The notes: a model not told the origin generated them from the sequence alone. A DNA stretch of 64,000 nucleotides from Roseateles puraquae (GCF_002205845.1 NZ_NISI01000017.1:1-64000); one strand, 5' to 3'; shown: positions 35,807 to 45,503, counted from the stretch's first letter. Made by a program: numbers and translations.

Positions 35807-38800
35807 TGGAACTCGGGATCTCCGGGCGCATCGCCCGCTTCTTCCAGTCAGCGCAGATCACGCCGCTGCTGGCCCTGGTGGCCCTCCTGCTGGGCGTCTT
35901 TGCCGTGGCCGTGACCCCGCGCGAGGAAGAACCGCAGATCAACGTGACGATGGCCAATGTGCTCATCCCCTTCCCCGGCGCGGCCGTGCAGGATGTGGAG
36001 CAGATGGTGGCGACCCCGGCCGAGCAGGTCCTGTCGCAGATGGCCGGCGTGGAACACGTGATGAGCGTGTCTCGCCCTGGCCTCGCGGTCATGACGGTGC
36101 AGTTCAAGGTGGGGGTCTCGCGCACCGAGGCGCTGGTGCGGCTGTACGACACCGTGCAGTCCCATGCCGACTGGCTGCCGGCCAATCTCGGGGCCCTGCC
36201 CCCGCTGGTCAAGCCCAAGGGCATCGACGACGTGCCCATCGTGACCTTGACGCTGCACGCGCGCGATGCCGGCACCGGCACCTTCGACCTGGAACGCATT
36301 GCCCACAGCCTGGAGGCCGATCTCAAGCGCGTGCCGGGCACACGCGAGGTCATGACCCTCGGCGGCCCGGGCCGCGCCATCCGCGTCGAACTGGACCCGG
36401 CGCGCATGGCTGCCGCCGGCGTCGGCGTGAATGAGCTGCGCCAGGCGCTGACGTCTGCCAACACCGGCGCTTCTGCCGGCCAACTGCTGGCGGGCGACCG
36501 CGCCGTGGATGTGCAGGCCGGCCCCTTCCTGCGTGACGCCCGTGAGCTGGGTCAGCTGGTGGTCGGCGCTCGCGGTGGCCGGCCGGTGTACCTGGCCGAC
36601 GTGGCGCAGGTGGTCGACGGCCCCCTGCCCCCGCAGCGCTACGTCTGGCACGGCACGCGGGAGGGCGACTTCCCCGCCGTGACGCTGGCCATCACGAAGA
36701 AGCCTGGTGAGAACGCCATCGAGGTGGCCAATGCGTTGACGCAGCGTGTGGCCGAGCTGCGCAACACCATCATCCCCAGCGGCGTGGAAGTTGCCGAAAC
36801 GCGCAACTACGGCGCCACGGCCAACGACAAGGCGATGAAGCTCATCCAGAAGCTGATGTTCGCCACGGCCTCGGTGGTCGCGCTGGTCTTCATCGCCTTG
36901 GGCCGGCGAGAGGCCGCCATCGTGGGCAGCGCCGTCATCCTGACGCTGACCGTCACGCTGTTCGCCTCCTGGGCCTGGGGCTTCACGCTCAACCGGGTGT
37001 CCCTGTTCGCGCTGATCTTCTCCATCGGCATCCTCGTGGACGACGCCATCGTCGTGGTGGAGAACATCCACCGCCACATGGCCCTGCACCCGAACAAGAC
37101 GCTGGCCGAACTCATTCCGGGCGCGGTGGACGAAGTGGGTGGGCCCACCATCCTGGCCACGCTCACCGTCATCGCCGCCCTGCTGCCGATGGCCTTCGTG
37201 TCCGGCTTGATGGGCCCCTACATGAGCCCCATCCCGATCAACGCCAGCATGGGCATGCTGCTGTCGCTGGCCATCGCCTTCATCGTCACGCCCTGGCTGG
37301 CGCGGCTGTGGCTCAAGCGCAGCGGGCATGGCAGCGACGCGTCGCATGGGCTGGCCGCGAAGCTCGGGCCCTTGTTCGAGCGCGTGTTCCGGCCACTGCT
37401 GGACGAAGCCCAGGGCAGCCGCAACCGCCGCTGGCTGGGTGCCGGTGTGGCGGCCCTGATTGCGGTGTCCCTGGCCTTGCCAGTGGTCGGGCTGGTCGTG
37501 CTGAAGATGCTGCCCTTCGACAACAAGTCAGAGTTCCAGGTCATCGTCGACATGCCGGCCGGCTCCACACTGGAGCGCACGGCGGCCGCGTTGCGCGAAC
37601 TCGGCGCCTACGTGGCGCAGCAGCCGGAGGTGACCGACTACCAGGCCTACGCCGGCACGGCCGCGCCGATCAACTTCAACGGACTGGTGCGCCAGTACTA
37701 CCTGCGCGCCGGCGGCGAGGTGGGTGACCTGCAGGTCAACCTCGTGGACAAGCACCACCGCAGCCAGCAAAGCCACGCCATCGCGACGCGCCTGCGCCCC
37801 GCCCTTCAGGACATCGGCCGCCGCCATGGCGCCAACGTGAAGGTCGTCGAGGTGCCGCCAGGGCCGCCGGTGCTGTCGCCGATCGTGGCCGAGATCTACG
37901 GCCCTGACGCCGCCGGCCGGCGCAGCGTCGCGCAGGACGTGCGTCGCCTGTTCGAGCGCACGCCGGGCCTGGTCGATGTCGACGACTCGGGCATCGTGGA
38001 TGCCCCCCGCAAGCTGCTGCTGGTCGACCGGCGAAAGGCTGCGCTGCTGGGTATTCCGCAGTCAGCCGTGGTGTCCACCCTGGCGGCGGGACTTGGCGGC
38101 GAAGCCACCACCTGGCTGCACGACGGCAGCAAGTACCCGGCCAGCGCCTGGCTGCAATTGCCGGCGGAGCGCCAGGGCGACCTGGACACGCTGCTGCAAC
38201 TGGGCGTTCGCAGCCCGGCGGGGCAACTCGTGCCGCTGCGCGAGTTGGTCACCGTGAGCGACAGCCTGCGCGAGCAGCCGATCTTCCACAAGGACGGCCT
38301 GCCGGTGCATTTCGTCGTTGGCGACATGGCCGGTGCGCTGGACAGCCCGCTGTACGGCATGTTCAAGATGCGCGGCGAGCTGGCGGCGCTCAAGACGCCG
38401 GACGGCAGCACGCTGGCCGAGACGTTCATCCACGCGCCCAGCGATGCCTGGCGCGGCTACACGCTGAAGTGGGACGGCGAGTGGCAGGTCACCTACGAGA
38501 CCTTCCGCGACATGGGCGCGGCCTATGCCGTCGGCCTGGTGCTGATCTACCTGCTCGTGGTGGCCCAGTTCGGCTCCTACCTCACGCCGCTGATCATCAT
38601 GGCGCCCATCCCGCTCACGCTGGTCGGTGTGATGCCGGGGCATGCGCTGCTCGGTGCGCAGTTCACGGCCACCAGCATGATCGGGATGATCGCGCTCGCC
38701 GGCATCATCGTGCGCAACTCCATCCTGCTGGTGGACTTCATCCGCCTGGAAGTGTCGCAAGGTCGCCCGCTCAAGGAGGCCGTCGTTCACTCCGCGGCGA

Positions 38801-39006
38801 CCCGCGCGCAGCCCATCGTGCTGACGGGCCTGGCCGCCATGCTCGGGGCCTTTTTCATCCTCGACGACCCGATCTTCAATGGGCTGGCCATCTCGCTGAT
38901 CTTCGGCATCCTGGTCAGCACGCTGCTGACGCTGGTGGTCATCCCGCTGCTCTATTTCGTGGCCTATCGCCACGTCCCGATCCACAACCCAAGGAGTGCT
39001 TCATGA
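35806..39006 (+). CDS. RND-family efflux pump, inner-membrane permease
   Basis: The 1066-residue protein has the AcrB-like plan of 12 transmembrane helices and two large periplasmic loops. Helix 4 has the proton-relay segment GILVDDAIVVVENIHRH. The start ATG 35806 has GAGGAGG six bases upstream. It belongs to the HAE-like pumps that share the opening EEEPQINVTMANVLIPFPGA. With the adaptor gene and the ArsR repressor it forms a thiol- or metal-responsive efflux unit. DUF2892 and rhodanese genes downstream hint at sulfur stress as the signal, which is inference. Confidence 0.92.
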   Translation: MELGISGRIARFFQSAQITPLLALVALLLGVFAVAVTPREEEPQINVTMANVLIPFPGAAVQDVEQMVATPAEQVLSQMAGVEHVMSVSRPGLAVMTVQFKVGVSRTEALVRLYDTVQSHADWLPANLGALPPLVKPKGIDDVPIVTLTLHARDAGTGTFDLERIAHSLEADLKRVPGTREVMTLGGPGRAIRVELDPARMAAAGVGVNELRQALTSANTGASAGQLLAGDRAVDVQAGPFLRDARELGQLVVGARGGRPVYLADVAQVVDGPLPPQRYVWHGTREGDFPAVTLAITKKPGENAIEVANALTQRVAELRNTIIPSGVEVAETRNYGATANDKAMKLIQKLMFATASVVALVFIALGRREAAIVGSAVILTLTVTLFASWAWGFTLNRVSLFALIFSIGILVDDAIVVVENIHRHMALHPNKTLAELIPGAVDEVGGPTILATLTVIAALLPMAFVSGLMGPYMSPIPINASMGMLLSLAIAFIVTPWLARLWLKRSGHGSDASHGLAAKLGPLFERVFRPLLDEAQGSRNRRWLGAGVAALIAVSLALPVVGLVVLKMLPFDNKSEFQVIVDMPAGSTLERTAAALRELGAYVAQQPEVTDYQAYAGTAAPINFNGLVRQYYLRAGGEVGDLQVNLVDKHHRSQQSHAIATRLRPALQDIGRRHGANVKVVEVPPGPPVLSPIVAEIYGPDAAGRRSVAQDVRRLFERTPGLVDVDDSGIVDAPRKLLLVDRRKAALLGIPQSAVVSTLAAGLGGEATTWLHDGSKYPASAWLQLPAERQGDLDTLLQLGVRSPAGQLVPLRELVTVSDSLREQPIFHKDGLPVHFVVGDMAGALDSPLYGMFKMRGELAALKTPDGSTLAETFIHAPSDAWRGYTLKWDGEWQVTYETFRDMGAAYAVGLVLIYLLVVAQFGSYLTPLIIMAPIPLTLVGVMPGHALLGAQFTATSMIGMIALAGIIVRNSILLVDFIRLEVSQGRPLKEAVVHSAATRAQPIVLTGLAAMLGAFFILDDPIFNGLAISLIFGILVSTLLTLVVIPLLYFVAYRHVPIHNPRSAS

Positions 39007-39212
39007 GTTCCTGGCAGATCGTCCGGCTGTTCGCCGGCAGCTTCATCCTCCTGTCCCTGCTGCTGGGTGTGCCCGGCAGTCCGGTGTTCGCCAGCACCTG
39101 GTGGCTGGCGTTCACGGCCTTCGTCGGAGCCAACCTGTTCCAGAGCGCCCTGACCCGCTGGTGCCCGCTGGAGATCATCCTGCGCAAGCTGGGCGTGAAG
39201 GGCGGATGCTGA
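39003..39212 (+). CDS. DUF2892 (YgaP-like) membrane protein
   Basis: The 69-residue protein has two hydrophobic helices (IVRLFAGSFILLSLLLG and WWLAFTAFVGANLFQSAL) and ends FQSALTRWCPLEIILRKLGV, the DUF2892 pattern also found as the membrane tail of YgaP rhodaneses. The ATG overlaps the RND stop, AGGAG precedes it, and a separate rhodanese gene follows, so the two proteins may act together like split YgaP. Confidence 0.87.
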   Translation: MSSWQIVRLFAGSFILLSLLLGVPGSPVFASTWWLAFTAFVGANLFQSALTRWCPLEIILRKLGVKGGC

Positions 39213-39577
39213 GCATGCTCGACGCCTTGCAACGCTGGCTGCAACGCCGAGGCACGCCGCCTTCACCGACCGACAGTGCAGCGACCATCGAGGTGATCCC
39301 CGGCGACGGCCCCGTGTTGATCGACGTGCGGACCGTGAGGGAGCATCGTGGCGGGACGCTGGCCGGAGCCATCAACGTGCCACTCAGCCAGTTGGACGGG
39401 TGGGTGGCCACCGCCATCCCCGACCGCGCCCGCCCCATCCAGCTCTTCTGCGCCAGTGGCTCACGCTCGGAAGGGGCTTGCCGCCTGCTGCGCCAGCTGG
39501 GCTACCAGCATGTCCACAACGCCGGCGGACTGCTCGTTGCGGCTGCCCGCTTGCACCTGCCCATCGAACACCCATGA
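39206..39577 (+). CDS. Rhodanese-domain sulfurtransferase
   Basis: The 123-residue single rhodanese domain has the catalytic loop LFCASGSRSEGA with the active-site cysteine and the DVRTVREHRGGTLAGAINVPL segment. It transfers sulfane sulfur and acts in the cytoplasm. The ATG overlaps the DUF2892 stop by seven bases. ATG 39215 is a second choice. Its stop overlaps the ATG of a decayed methyltransferase, so the original operon was longer. Confidence 0.9.
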   Translation: MLSMLDALQRWLQRRGTPPSPTDSAATIEVIPGDGPVLIDVRTVREHRGGTLAGAINVPLSQLDGWVATAIPDRARPIQLFCASGSRSEGACRLLRQLGYQHVHNAGGLLVAAARLHLPIEHP

Positions 39578-39813
39578 CCCATCCTGCTGCTACGGCCTGG
39601 GACGCCCGTTTTCCGACGCCCGACTGAGTCTTCGGCACGGAATCCAAGCAATGGCTCGCGGCGTACGCCAGCCGGTGGCGGGCCGGTGACCGTGTGCCGT
39701 GTGTGGCCGATGGCGAAGGACTCAACAGCGTCTCGCCGGGGGTCCGGCCATGGCGGGCCTTCGGTCTGATTGGCGCGGTCGCCTGCAGACGCCGCCGCTG
39801 GCCCGGCTCCTAA
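39574..39813 (+). pseudogene. Decayed class I SAM-dependent methyltransferase
   Basis: The frame starts ATGA-coupled to the rhodanese gene: THPAATAWDARFPTPD, then a stop at 39625. It continues in the same frame as VFGTESKQWLAAYASRWRAG and DRVPCVADGEGLNSV before losing similarity. Intact relatives read W-RF, then GTEPN-FLA, then VADGEGRN at the SAM-binding loop and are about 200 residues. The stop codon, altered loop and missing C-terminus show it is dead. Confidence 0.65.
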
Positions 39814-40074
39814 GTCTGCAACCGGCTAGGCCGATGGACGCGAACTGCGCATGCATGACGGCGGAGCCAATGCCCCCGTCGGCTTGCCATCAGCGCGGCT
39901 ATTGGACGGAAAATGTCCTACACGACAGTGCATTAGGTTGGAAAGTTCAAGTGAATTCTCGAACGTTCGGGCCAGTACCGCATCGTTCCATACCGGCTTT
40001 GCATAGGGTTTTCCCTGAATTGTCACAGTAGAAACCCTAAGATGCCGGCATCAACAACGAAGAAAGGGAAACAC
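39814..40074. other. Intergenic region with an AGGGTTTTCCCT palindrome
   Basis: No gene is seen. The AT-richer part from 39900 ends with the dyad AGGGTTTTCCCT (40005-40016), about 60 bases before a 32-codon ORF. It probably holds that gene's promoter. A TTGCAT box at 39999-40004 could be a -35 element but no good -10 follows. Confidence 0.4.
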
Positions 40075-40173
40075 ATGGAACTGCTGTTCATCACGCTCGC
40101 CATCGCCACCGTCGCCACGCTGGGTCAACTGGTGGACGCCACGGGCGGCCGCTTCGGCCAAAACGGTCGCTGA
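40075..40173 (+). CDS. Small 32-residue hydrophobic protein
   Basis: The ORF encodes MELLFITLAIATVATLGQLV followed by DATGGRFGQNGR. It has one short hydrophobic stretch, purine-rich GAAAGGGA eight bases before the ATG, and its own strong terminator 37 bases after the stop. The codons are GC-ending as in real genes here. I do not recognise a family. The unit could also be a small RNA. It sits apart from both neighbours in a 780-bp region. Confidence 0.5.
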   Translation: MELLFITLAIATVATLGQLVDATGGRFGQNGR

Positions 40174-40209
40174 TTCACACGACGGCGGGCGAGGCCCGCA
40201 CCACAGACA

Positions 40210-40240
40210 GGGGCTGCATCGCAGCCCCTTTTGCTTTTTT
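40210..40240 (+). terminator. Rho-independent terminator
   Basis: GGGGCTGC and GCAGCCCC form a perfect eight-base-pair stem around ATC, followed by TTTTGCTTTTTT. It ends the transcript of the 32-codon ORF and insulates the dgo operon. Confidence 0.92.
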
Positions 40241-40275
40241 GCGCCGAGCAGGGCGAGCAAGAGGCATGCAAAGTC

Positions 40276-40306
40276 AATATAGATTCACTCATAAAAACGA
40301 TATTTC
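40276..40306. promoter_or_regulatory. AT-rich dyad upstream of dgoD
   Basis: AATAT (40276-40280) and ATATT (40300-40304) flank an AT-rich centre; the right half reads CGATATTTC (40298-40306). A related CGATATTC half-site occurs in the dyad before the TonB receptor gene. It may bind the LysR regulator encoded at 54600. Confidence 0.4.
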
Positions 40307-40360
40307 AGGACTAGCTACGCCACCTAAGCTTGCCGCCGTTTCTCCAGCAGACCCGGCCCC

Positions 40361-41509
40361 ATGCGAATCACCAAGCTGACGACCTACCGCCTCGCGCCGC
40401 GGTGGATGTTCCTGAAGATCGACACCGACGAGGGCATCAGCGGCTGGGGCGAGCCGGTGATCGAGGGCAAGGCGCGCAGCGTCGAGGCCGCGGTGCATGA
40501 GTTCGAGCCCTACCTCATCGGCCAGGACCCCTCCCGCATCAACGACCTCTGGCAGGTCATGTACCGCGGCGGCTTCTACCGGGGTGGCGCCATCCTGATG
40601 AGCGCCATTGCCGGCATCGACCAGGCGCTGTGGGACATCAAAGGCAAGGCGCTGGGCGCGCCGGTCTACGAACTGCTCGGCGGCCTGGTGCGCGACAAGA
40701 TGAAGGTCTACTCCTGGGTCGGCGGCGACCGCCCGGCTGACGTCATTCGCGACATCAAGCGCCTGCGCGAAGGCGGCTTCGACACCTTCAAGATGAACGG
40801 CTCCGAAGAGATGGGCCTCATCGACAGCGCCCGCAAGGTCGACCAGGCCGTGGCGCGCATCGCCGAGATCCGCGAGGCCTTCGGGCACGACATCGAGTTC
40901 GGCATCGACTTCCACGGCCGCATCGGCGCGCCCATGGCCAAGGTGATGCTCAAGGCGCTGGAGCCCTATCGCCCGCTGTTCGTGGAAGAGCCGGTGCTGG
41001 CCGAACAGGACGAAACCTATGCGCGCCTGGCCGAGCACACCGCCATTCCGCTGGCTGCGGGCGAGCGCATGTATTCGCGCTTCGAGTTCAAGCGCGTCTT
41101 CCAGGCCGGCGGGCTGTCCATCGTGCAGCCTGACCTGTCGCACGCCGGCGGCATCACCGAGTGCCTGAAGATCGCGTCGATGGCCGAGGCCTACGACGTG
41201 GCGCTGGCGCCCCACTGCCCGCTCGGCCCCATCGCGCTGGCGGCCTGCCTGCAGGTGGACTTCGTCTCGCACAACGCCGTGCTGCAGGAGCAGAGCATGG
41301 GCATCCACTACAACCAGGGTGGCGAGCTGCTCGACTACGTGCTCAACAAGGAAGACTTCCACATCGAAAACGGCTACATCGCGCCGCTGCCCAAGCCGGG
41401 CCTCGGGGTGGTGGTCGACGAAGAGAAGGTGATCGAGGCCAGCCAACGCGCGCCCGACTGGCGCAATCCGCTGTGGCGCCACGAGGACGGGAGCGTCGCC
41501 GAATGGTGA
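40361..41509 (+). CDS. dgoD: D-galactonate dehydratase
   Basis: This 382-residue enolase-superfamily enzyme converts D-galactonate to 2-keto-3-deoxygalactonate. The opening [20 protein letters not shown], the metal-ligand segments FGIDFHGRI and FVEEPVL, and the His-containing SHAGGITE and APHCPLGP are those of DgoD. It is first in the De Ley-Doudoroff set (dgoD-dgoK-dgoA), and its stop overlaps the dgoK start (ATGGTGA). Confidence 0.95.
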   Translation: MRITKLTTYRLAPRWMFLKIDTDEGISGWGEPVIEGKARSVEAAVHEFEPYLIGQDPSRINDLWQVMYRGGFYRGGAILMSAIAGIDQALWDIKGKALGAPVYELLGGLVRDKMKVYSWVGGDRPADVIRDIKRLREGGFDTFKMNGSEEMGLIDSARKVDQAVARIAEIREAFGHDIEFGIDFHGRIGAPMAKVMLKALEPYRPLFVEEPVLAEQDETYARLAEHTAIPLAAGERMYSRFEFKRVFQAGGLSIVQPDLSHAGGITECLKIASMAEAYDVALAPHCPLGPIALAACLQVDFVSHNAVLQEQSMGIHYNQGGELLDYVLNKEDFHIENGYIAPLPKPGLGVVVDEEKVIEASQRAPDWRNPLWRHEDGSVAEW

Positions 41510-42414
41510 CCGACGCTCGGCTCATCGCGCTGGACTGGGGCAGCACCCGGCTGCGTGCCTTCCTGCTGGGGGCGAAGGGCGAGGTGCTGGCTTCAAAGCA
41601 GTCCGACGACGGGGCCTCGACCCTTCACGGGCCCGCCGCCTTCGCCCAAGCCCTGGCCGCTGTCGCGGGTGACTGGCGCACGCATCACCCCGGCGTGCCA
41701 GTGCTTGCCTGCGGCATGGTGGGCAGCCAGCATGGCTGGCGCGAGGCGCCCTATGCGCCCTGCCCGGCCGATGCCGCCGCCTTGGCCGCCCAGACCCTGC
41801 ACCTGGCCGACGAAGGCGCGCGCATCGTGCCCGGCCTGATGCACGACGGCCTGCAACCCGACGTGATGCGAGGTGAAGAAACGCAGATCGTCGGCGCCCT
41901 CGCACGGCACCCCGAGCTGGCGACCGACGCATGCCTCGTGCTGCCCGGCACGCATGCCAAGTGGGCCCGCGTGCAGGAGGGCCGCGTCACCGGCTTTGCC
42001 ACCCACATGACCGGCGAGCTCTATGCCCTGCTGCGGCAGCACTCGGTGCTGGCGCGGCTGATGCCAGCCGACGGCGGCACGGCGCCAGACACCGCAGGCT
42101 TCATCGCCGGTGTCGACGCCGCGCGCCAGCCGGGGGCGCTCGGTCACCAGCTGTTCTCGGTGCGGACCCTCGGCCTGTTCAAGCGCCTGGCGCCTGAGCA
42201 GCTGCCGGACTACCTCTCCGGCCTGCTGATCGGCCATGAGATCGCCCACGAACTGCAGGGTGGCCTGCCGGCACGCCTCGCCCTCATCGGCGAGCCCACG
42301 CTCTGCGAACGTTATGCGCTGGCGCTGAGCCGCTTCGGCGTGACGGCACCGCTGCAGCTCGACAACACCGCACCGGCCGGCCTCTGGCAGCTGGCGCAAG
42401 CCCTGGGTCTTTGA
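41503..42414 (+). CDS. dgoK: 2-dehydro-3-deoxygalactonokinase
   Basis: The 303-residue sugar kinase phosphorylates 2-keto-3-deoxygalactonate. DgoK features include the N-terminal phosphate motif [42 protein letters not shown] and the [15 protein letters not shown] segment. The ATG at 41503 overlaps dgoD by seven bases, and the stop is one base before dgoA, so the three genes are tightly coupled. Confidence 0.94.
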   Translation: MVTDARLIALDWGSTRLRAFLLGAKGEVLASKQSDDGASTLHGPAAFAQALAAVAGDWRTHHPGVPVLACGMVGSQHGWREAPYAPCPADAAALAAQTLHLADEGARIVPGLMHDGLQPDVMRGEETQIVGALARHPELATDACLVLPGTHAKWARVQEGRVTGFATHMTGELYALLRQHSVLARLMPADGGTAPDTAGFIAGVDAARQPGALGHQLFSVRTLGLFKRLAPEQLPDYLSGLLIGHEIAHELQGGLPARLALIGEPTLCERYALALSRFGVTAPLQLDNTAPAGLWQLAQALGL

Positions 42415-42415
42415 C

Positions 42416-43033
42416 ATGCTCCATCAGGCACTGCAGCAGCTGCCCCTCGTCGCCATCCTGCGTGGCGTGCAGCCCGACGACGTCGAGGCCGTCGCCGACA
42501 GCCTCTACCACGAGGGCTTTCGGGTGATCGAGGTCCCGCTCAACTCGCCCCAGGCGCTGGAGTCCATCGCTCGCCTGGCTCGTCGCATGCCGGCCGATGC
42601 GCTGATCGGCGCGGGCACGGTGCTCAGCGCGGACGCCGTGCGCGACGTCCAGGTGGCCGGTGGCCGGCTCATCGTGATGCCGCATGCCGACGTGGCCGTC
42701 ATTCGGGTGGCCAAGGCGCGCGGCATGGCCTGCGTGCCCGGTGCGGCCACGCCCACCGAGGCCTTCGCGGCGCTGCAGGCGGGTGCGGATGCGCTCAAGC
42801 TCTTTCCGGCCGAACTCGTCACGCCGCCGGTGCTCAAGGCCATGCGGGCCGTGCTGCCGCGGGAGCTCAAGTTGCTGCCGGTGGGCGGCATCACGCCCGA
42901 CACCATGGCGCCCTACCGCAAGGCCGGCGCCGCAGGCTTTGGGCTCGGCTCGGCGCTGTACGCGCCGGGCATGACGGCCGATGAGGTCGGGCGGCGCGCC
43001 CGCGCCTTTGCCGAGGCCTGGCAGCACGGCTGA
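42416..43033 (+). CDS. dgoA: 2-dehydro-3-deoxy-6-phosphogalactonate aldolase
   Basis: The 205-residue class I aldolase splits KDPGal into pyruvate and glyceraldehyde-3-phosphate. Visible are the KDPG-aldolase signature (IEVPLNSPQALESI), the entry segment GAGTVLS and the Schiff-base lysine in DALKLFPAEL. It is closer to DgoA than to the Eda encoded at 62735, which has [10 protein letters not shown] instead. It completes the galactonate pathway here. Confidence 0.93.
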   Translation: MLHQALQQLPLVAILRGVQPDDVEAVADSLYHEGFRVIEVPLNSPQALESIARLARRMPADALIGAGTVLSADAVRDVQVAGGRLIVMPHADVAVIRVAKARGMACVPGAATPTEAFAALQAGADALKLFPAELVTPPVLKAMRAVLPRELKLLPVGGITPDTMAPYRKAGAAGFGLGSALYAPGMTADEVGRRARAFAEAWQHG

Positions 43034-43073
43034 ACGCCGACCCATCACCACGACAACGCCCCGGAGACACCCC

Positions 43074-45467
43074 ATGAACCGCATCCGCGCGCTCGGCTTC
43101 GCGCTGCTGCTCTCGCTCGCTCACGCCGGTCAGGCCGAAACGCTGCTGAAGCTGGACGGCAGGGCTGGCGTGGCCGCCCCTCAAGGCGAGCATCTCCAGC
43201 TGGGCAGCGTGCGCACTCCGCAAGGGCACACGCTGACCGCGAACAACCAAACCCTGTTGCTCGACGGCCAGCCCTGGCTGCCTGTCATGGGCGAGTACCA
43301 CTACAGCCGCGCCCCGGCCAGTCAGTGGGACACACAGCTGCGCCTGATGAAGGCGGCCGGCATCGACATCGTTGCCAGCTATGTGTTCTGGAACCATCAC
43401 CAGGCCCAGCCGGGCGCCATCAACTGGCAAGGCAACCGAGACCTCAGGCGCTTCGTGCAGCTGGCCCAGGCCGCAGGCTTGAAGGTGGTCGTGCGCCTGG
43501 GCCCCTGGGCGCACGGCGAGGCGAGGTACGGCGGCATCCCGGACTGGGTGGTCGACAAGATGCCCACGCGCCGCAACGATCCCGAGTACCTCGGCCACGT
43601 CGAGCGCCTTTATGCCGAGATCGGCACCCAGCTCAAGGGCCTGCTGTGGAAGAACGGCGGGCCCGTCATCGGCGTGCAGCTGGAGAACGAATACAACCTG
43701 CGCGGCGCCGGCCGCGGCGAGGCCCACATCCGCACGCTCAAGGCACTGGCCCTGAAGGCGGGGCTGGACGTGCCGCTCTACACGGTGACGGGCTGGGACC
43801 AGACGGTCTATCCGTCCGGCGAGGTGATGCCGGTCTTCGGCGGTTATGCCGACGAGCCCTGGGCCACCAGCACGAAGGAACTCCCGCCCAAGGAGACCCA
43901 TGCCTTCCGCTTCGGCACGCGCGTGAGCGGCGACCTCGGCGCCCAGACACGCGCCCATGAGCCTGGCACCGCCGAGACCGACCAGGACCTCGTCCCCTTC
44001 CTCGGCGCAGAGTACGGCGCCGGCCTGCCCGCCATGTACCGCCGGCGCACGCTGGTGTCGCCCGACGACATCGCCGCCATGCTGCCGGTGCAGCTCGGCT
44101 CGGGCGTGAACCTGCTCGGCTACTACATGTTCCACGGGGGTCGCAACCCACTCGGCCCTGGCGGCATCGGGCTGGAGGAGAGCACGCTCAGCGGTGGCTA
44201 CAACGACGTGCCTCGCATCAGCTACGACTTCCAGGCGCCGCTTGGCCCTGACGGCCAGCAACGCCCGGTCCTCACCCACCTGCGCCCCTTCCACTACTTC
44301 CTGCGCGACTACGGCAGCCAGCTCGCCAGCATGACCGTGCGCCAGCCCGAGCGTGTGCCAGCCGACCCGGCCGATCTGCAGACACCGCGCTGGTCCGTAC
44401 GCAGCCGGGGCGACCACGGATTCCTGTTCTTCAACAACCATGTGCGGCAGTACGCCATGCCAACCCAGGCCGGCGTGCGCTTCGAGGTCCAGCTGCCGAG
44501 CGGGGCCATGACCCTGCCAAGCCAGCCCATCGACATCCGCAACGGCACCTACTTCATCTGGCCGTTGAACCTGTCGCTGGACGGCGTGGCGGTGCGCTAC
44601 GCGACGGCCCAGCCGGTCGCCCGCGTCGATGCGGGGGCCCAGGGCATCGTGCACGTCTTCATGGCCACGCCCGGCGTGCCCAGCGAGTTCGATCTCGCCG
44701 GGGGGCTGAAGACCCTCACCGCCGGCACAGGCCTGCAGCGCCTCGGCACGGCACGCGACGGGCGTGCCGTGAGCGTGCTGCTGCTGTCGCCGGAGCAGGC
44801 CCGGCAGATGAGCGTGCTGGACATCGCGGGCCAGCGCCGCCTCGTCTTCAGCGAGCAGCAAGCGTGGGTGGCGGGCGGCCAGTTGCAGCTTCGCGGCGTC
44901 GGGTCGGCATCGCTGTCGGCCGCCGTGTTCCCAGCGCTGCCGAATCCACGCGCCCCGCGCCTGCAGGTGGTGCAGGATGGCCTGCTGCAGCGGCTGAACG
45001 TGGCGGCCGTCCCGGCGCAGCCGTTGCTCCAGGTCAGCCCCACACGCCAGGCCGACAACGCCCCCAAGGTGCTCACCGGCGGCCTGGCCGGCGCAGCGCT
45101 ACAGCCGGTGCCCGAGGCTTTCGCAGGCGCCGCAACCTGGGCGCTGAAGTTGCCCGCGCAGCTCCCACCCGACGCGGACGATGTGCTGCTGGAGCTGGAC
45201 TTCGTCGGCGACATCGGCCGGCTCTTTGCGGGCACGCGGATGCTGGACGACTGGTACTTCAATGGCCAGAAGTGGCAGATCGGCCTGAAGCCACTCGCGC
45301 TGAAGCCGGGCGCCGAACTCCAGCTCAGCGTGCTGCCGCTGCGCGCCGATGCGCCCATCTACATCGACGCCGCCCACCGACCCAACTTCGACGCCGGGCA
45401 GCGCCAGGTGGCGGCGTTGCGCGACGCCCGGCTGCTGGCGGTGCGGCGCGTCAGCATCCAACCCTGA
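43074..45467 (+). CDS. Secreted GH35 beta-galactosidase
   Basis: The 797-residue protein has a signal peptide (RALGFALLLSLAHAGQA) and a family 35 glycoside hydrolase domain: PVMGEYHYSR, SYVFWNHHQAQPG, VVRLGPWAHGE, the acid/base glutamate in GVQLENEYN and the nucleophile in FLGAEYGAGL. It releases terminal beta-galactose from oligosaccharides in the periplasm or outside. It follows dgoA by 40 bases with GGAGA before the ATG. With the GH53 enzyme downstream it would break galactan down to galactose. Confidence 0.92.
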   Translation: MNRIRALGFALLLSLAHAGQAETLLKLDGRAGVAAPQGEHLQLGSVRTPQGHTLTANNQTLLLDGQPWLPVMGEYHYSRAPASQWDTQLRLMKAAGIDIVASYVFWNHHQAQPGAINWQGNRDLRRFVQLAQAAGLKVVVRLGPWAHGEARYGGIPDWVVDKMPTRRNDPEYLGHVERLYAEIGTQLKGLLWKNGGPVIGVQLENEYNLRGAGRGEAHIRTLKALALKAGLDVPLYTVTGWDQTVYPSGEVMPVFGGYADEPWATSTKELPPKETHAFRFGTRVSGDLGAQTRAHEPGTAETDQDLVPFLGAEYGAGLPAMYRRRTLVSPDDIAAMLPVQLGSGVNLLGYYMFHGGRNPLGPGGIGLEESTLSGGYNDVPRISYDFQAPLGPDGQQRPVLTHLRPFHYFLRDYGSQLASMTVRQPERVPADPADLQTPRWSVRSRGDHGFLFFNNHVRQYAMPTQAGVRFEVQLPSGAMTLPSQPIDIRNGTYFIWPLNLSLDGVAVRYATAQPVARVDAGAQGIVHVFMATPGVPSEFDLAGGLKTLTAGTGLQRLGTARDGRAVSVLLLSPEQARQMSVLDIAGQRRLVFSEQQAWVAGGQLQLRGVGSASLSAAVFPALPNPRAPRLQVVQDGLLQRLNVAAVPAQPLLQVSPTRQADNAPKVLTGGLAGAALQPVPEAFAGAATWALKLPAQLPPDADDVLLELDFVGDIGRLFAGTRMLDDWYFNGQKWQIGLKPLALKPGAELQLSVLPLRADAPIYIDAAHRPNFDAGQRQVAALRDARLLAVRRVSIQP

Positions 45468-45481
45468 GCTATCGGGAAACT

Positions 45482-45503
45482 GAATAGCGACAGGGCGATA
45501 TTC
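45482..45503. promoter_or_regulatory. Dyad operator before the TonB receptor gene
   Basis: GAATAGCG and CGATATTC are inverted arms (seven of eight positions pair) around ACAGGG. It is the only clear dyad in the 137-bp gap after the GH35 gene and is a likely operator of a second promoter in the galactan locus. Its right arm resembles CGATATTTC before dgoD. Confidence 0.5.

Noticed and set aside
35848-37347. 499-codon frame antisense to the RND pump
   Set aside because: It is an antisense shadow with no domain; the RND permease frame is complete.
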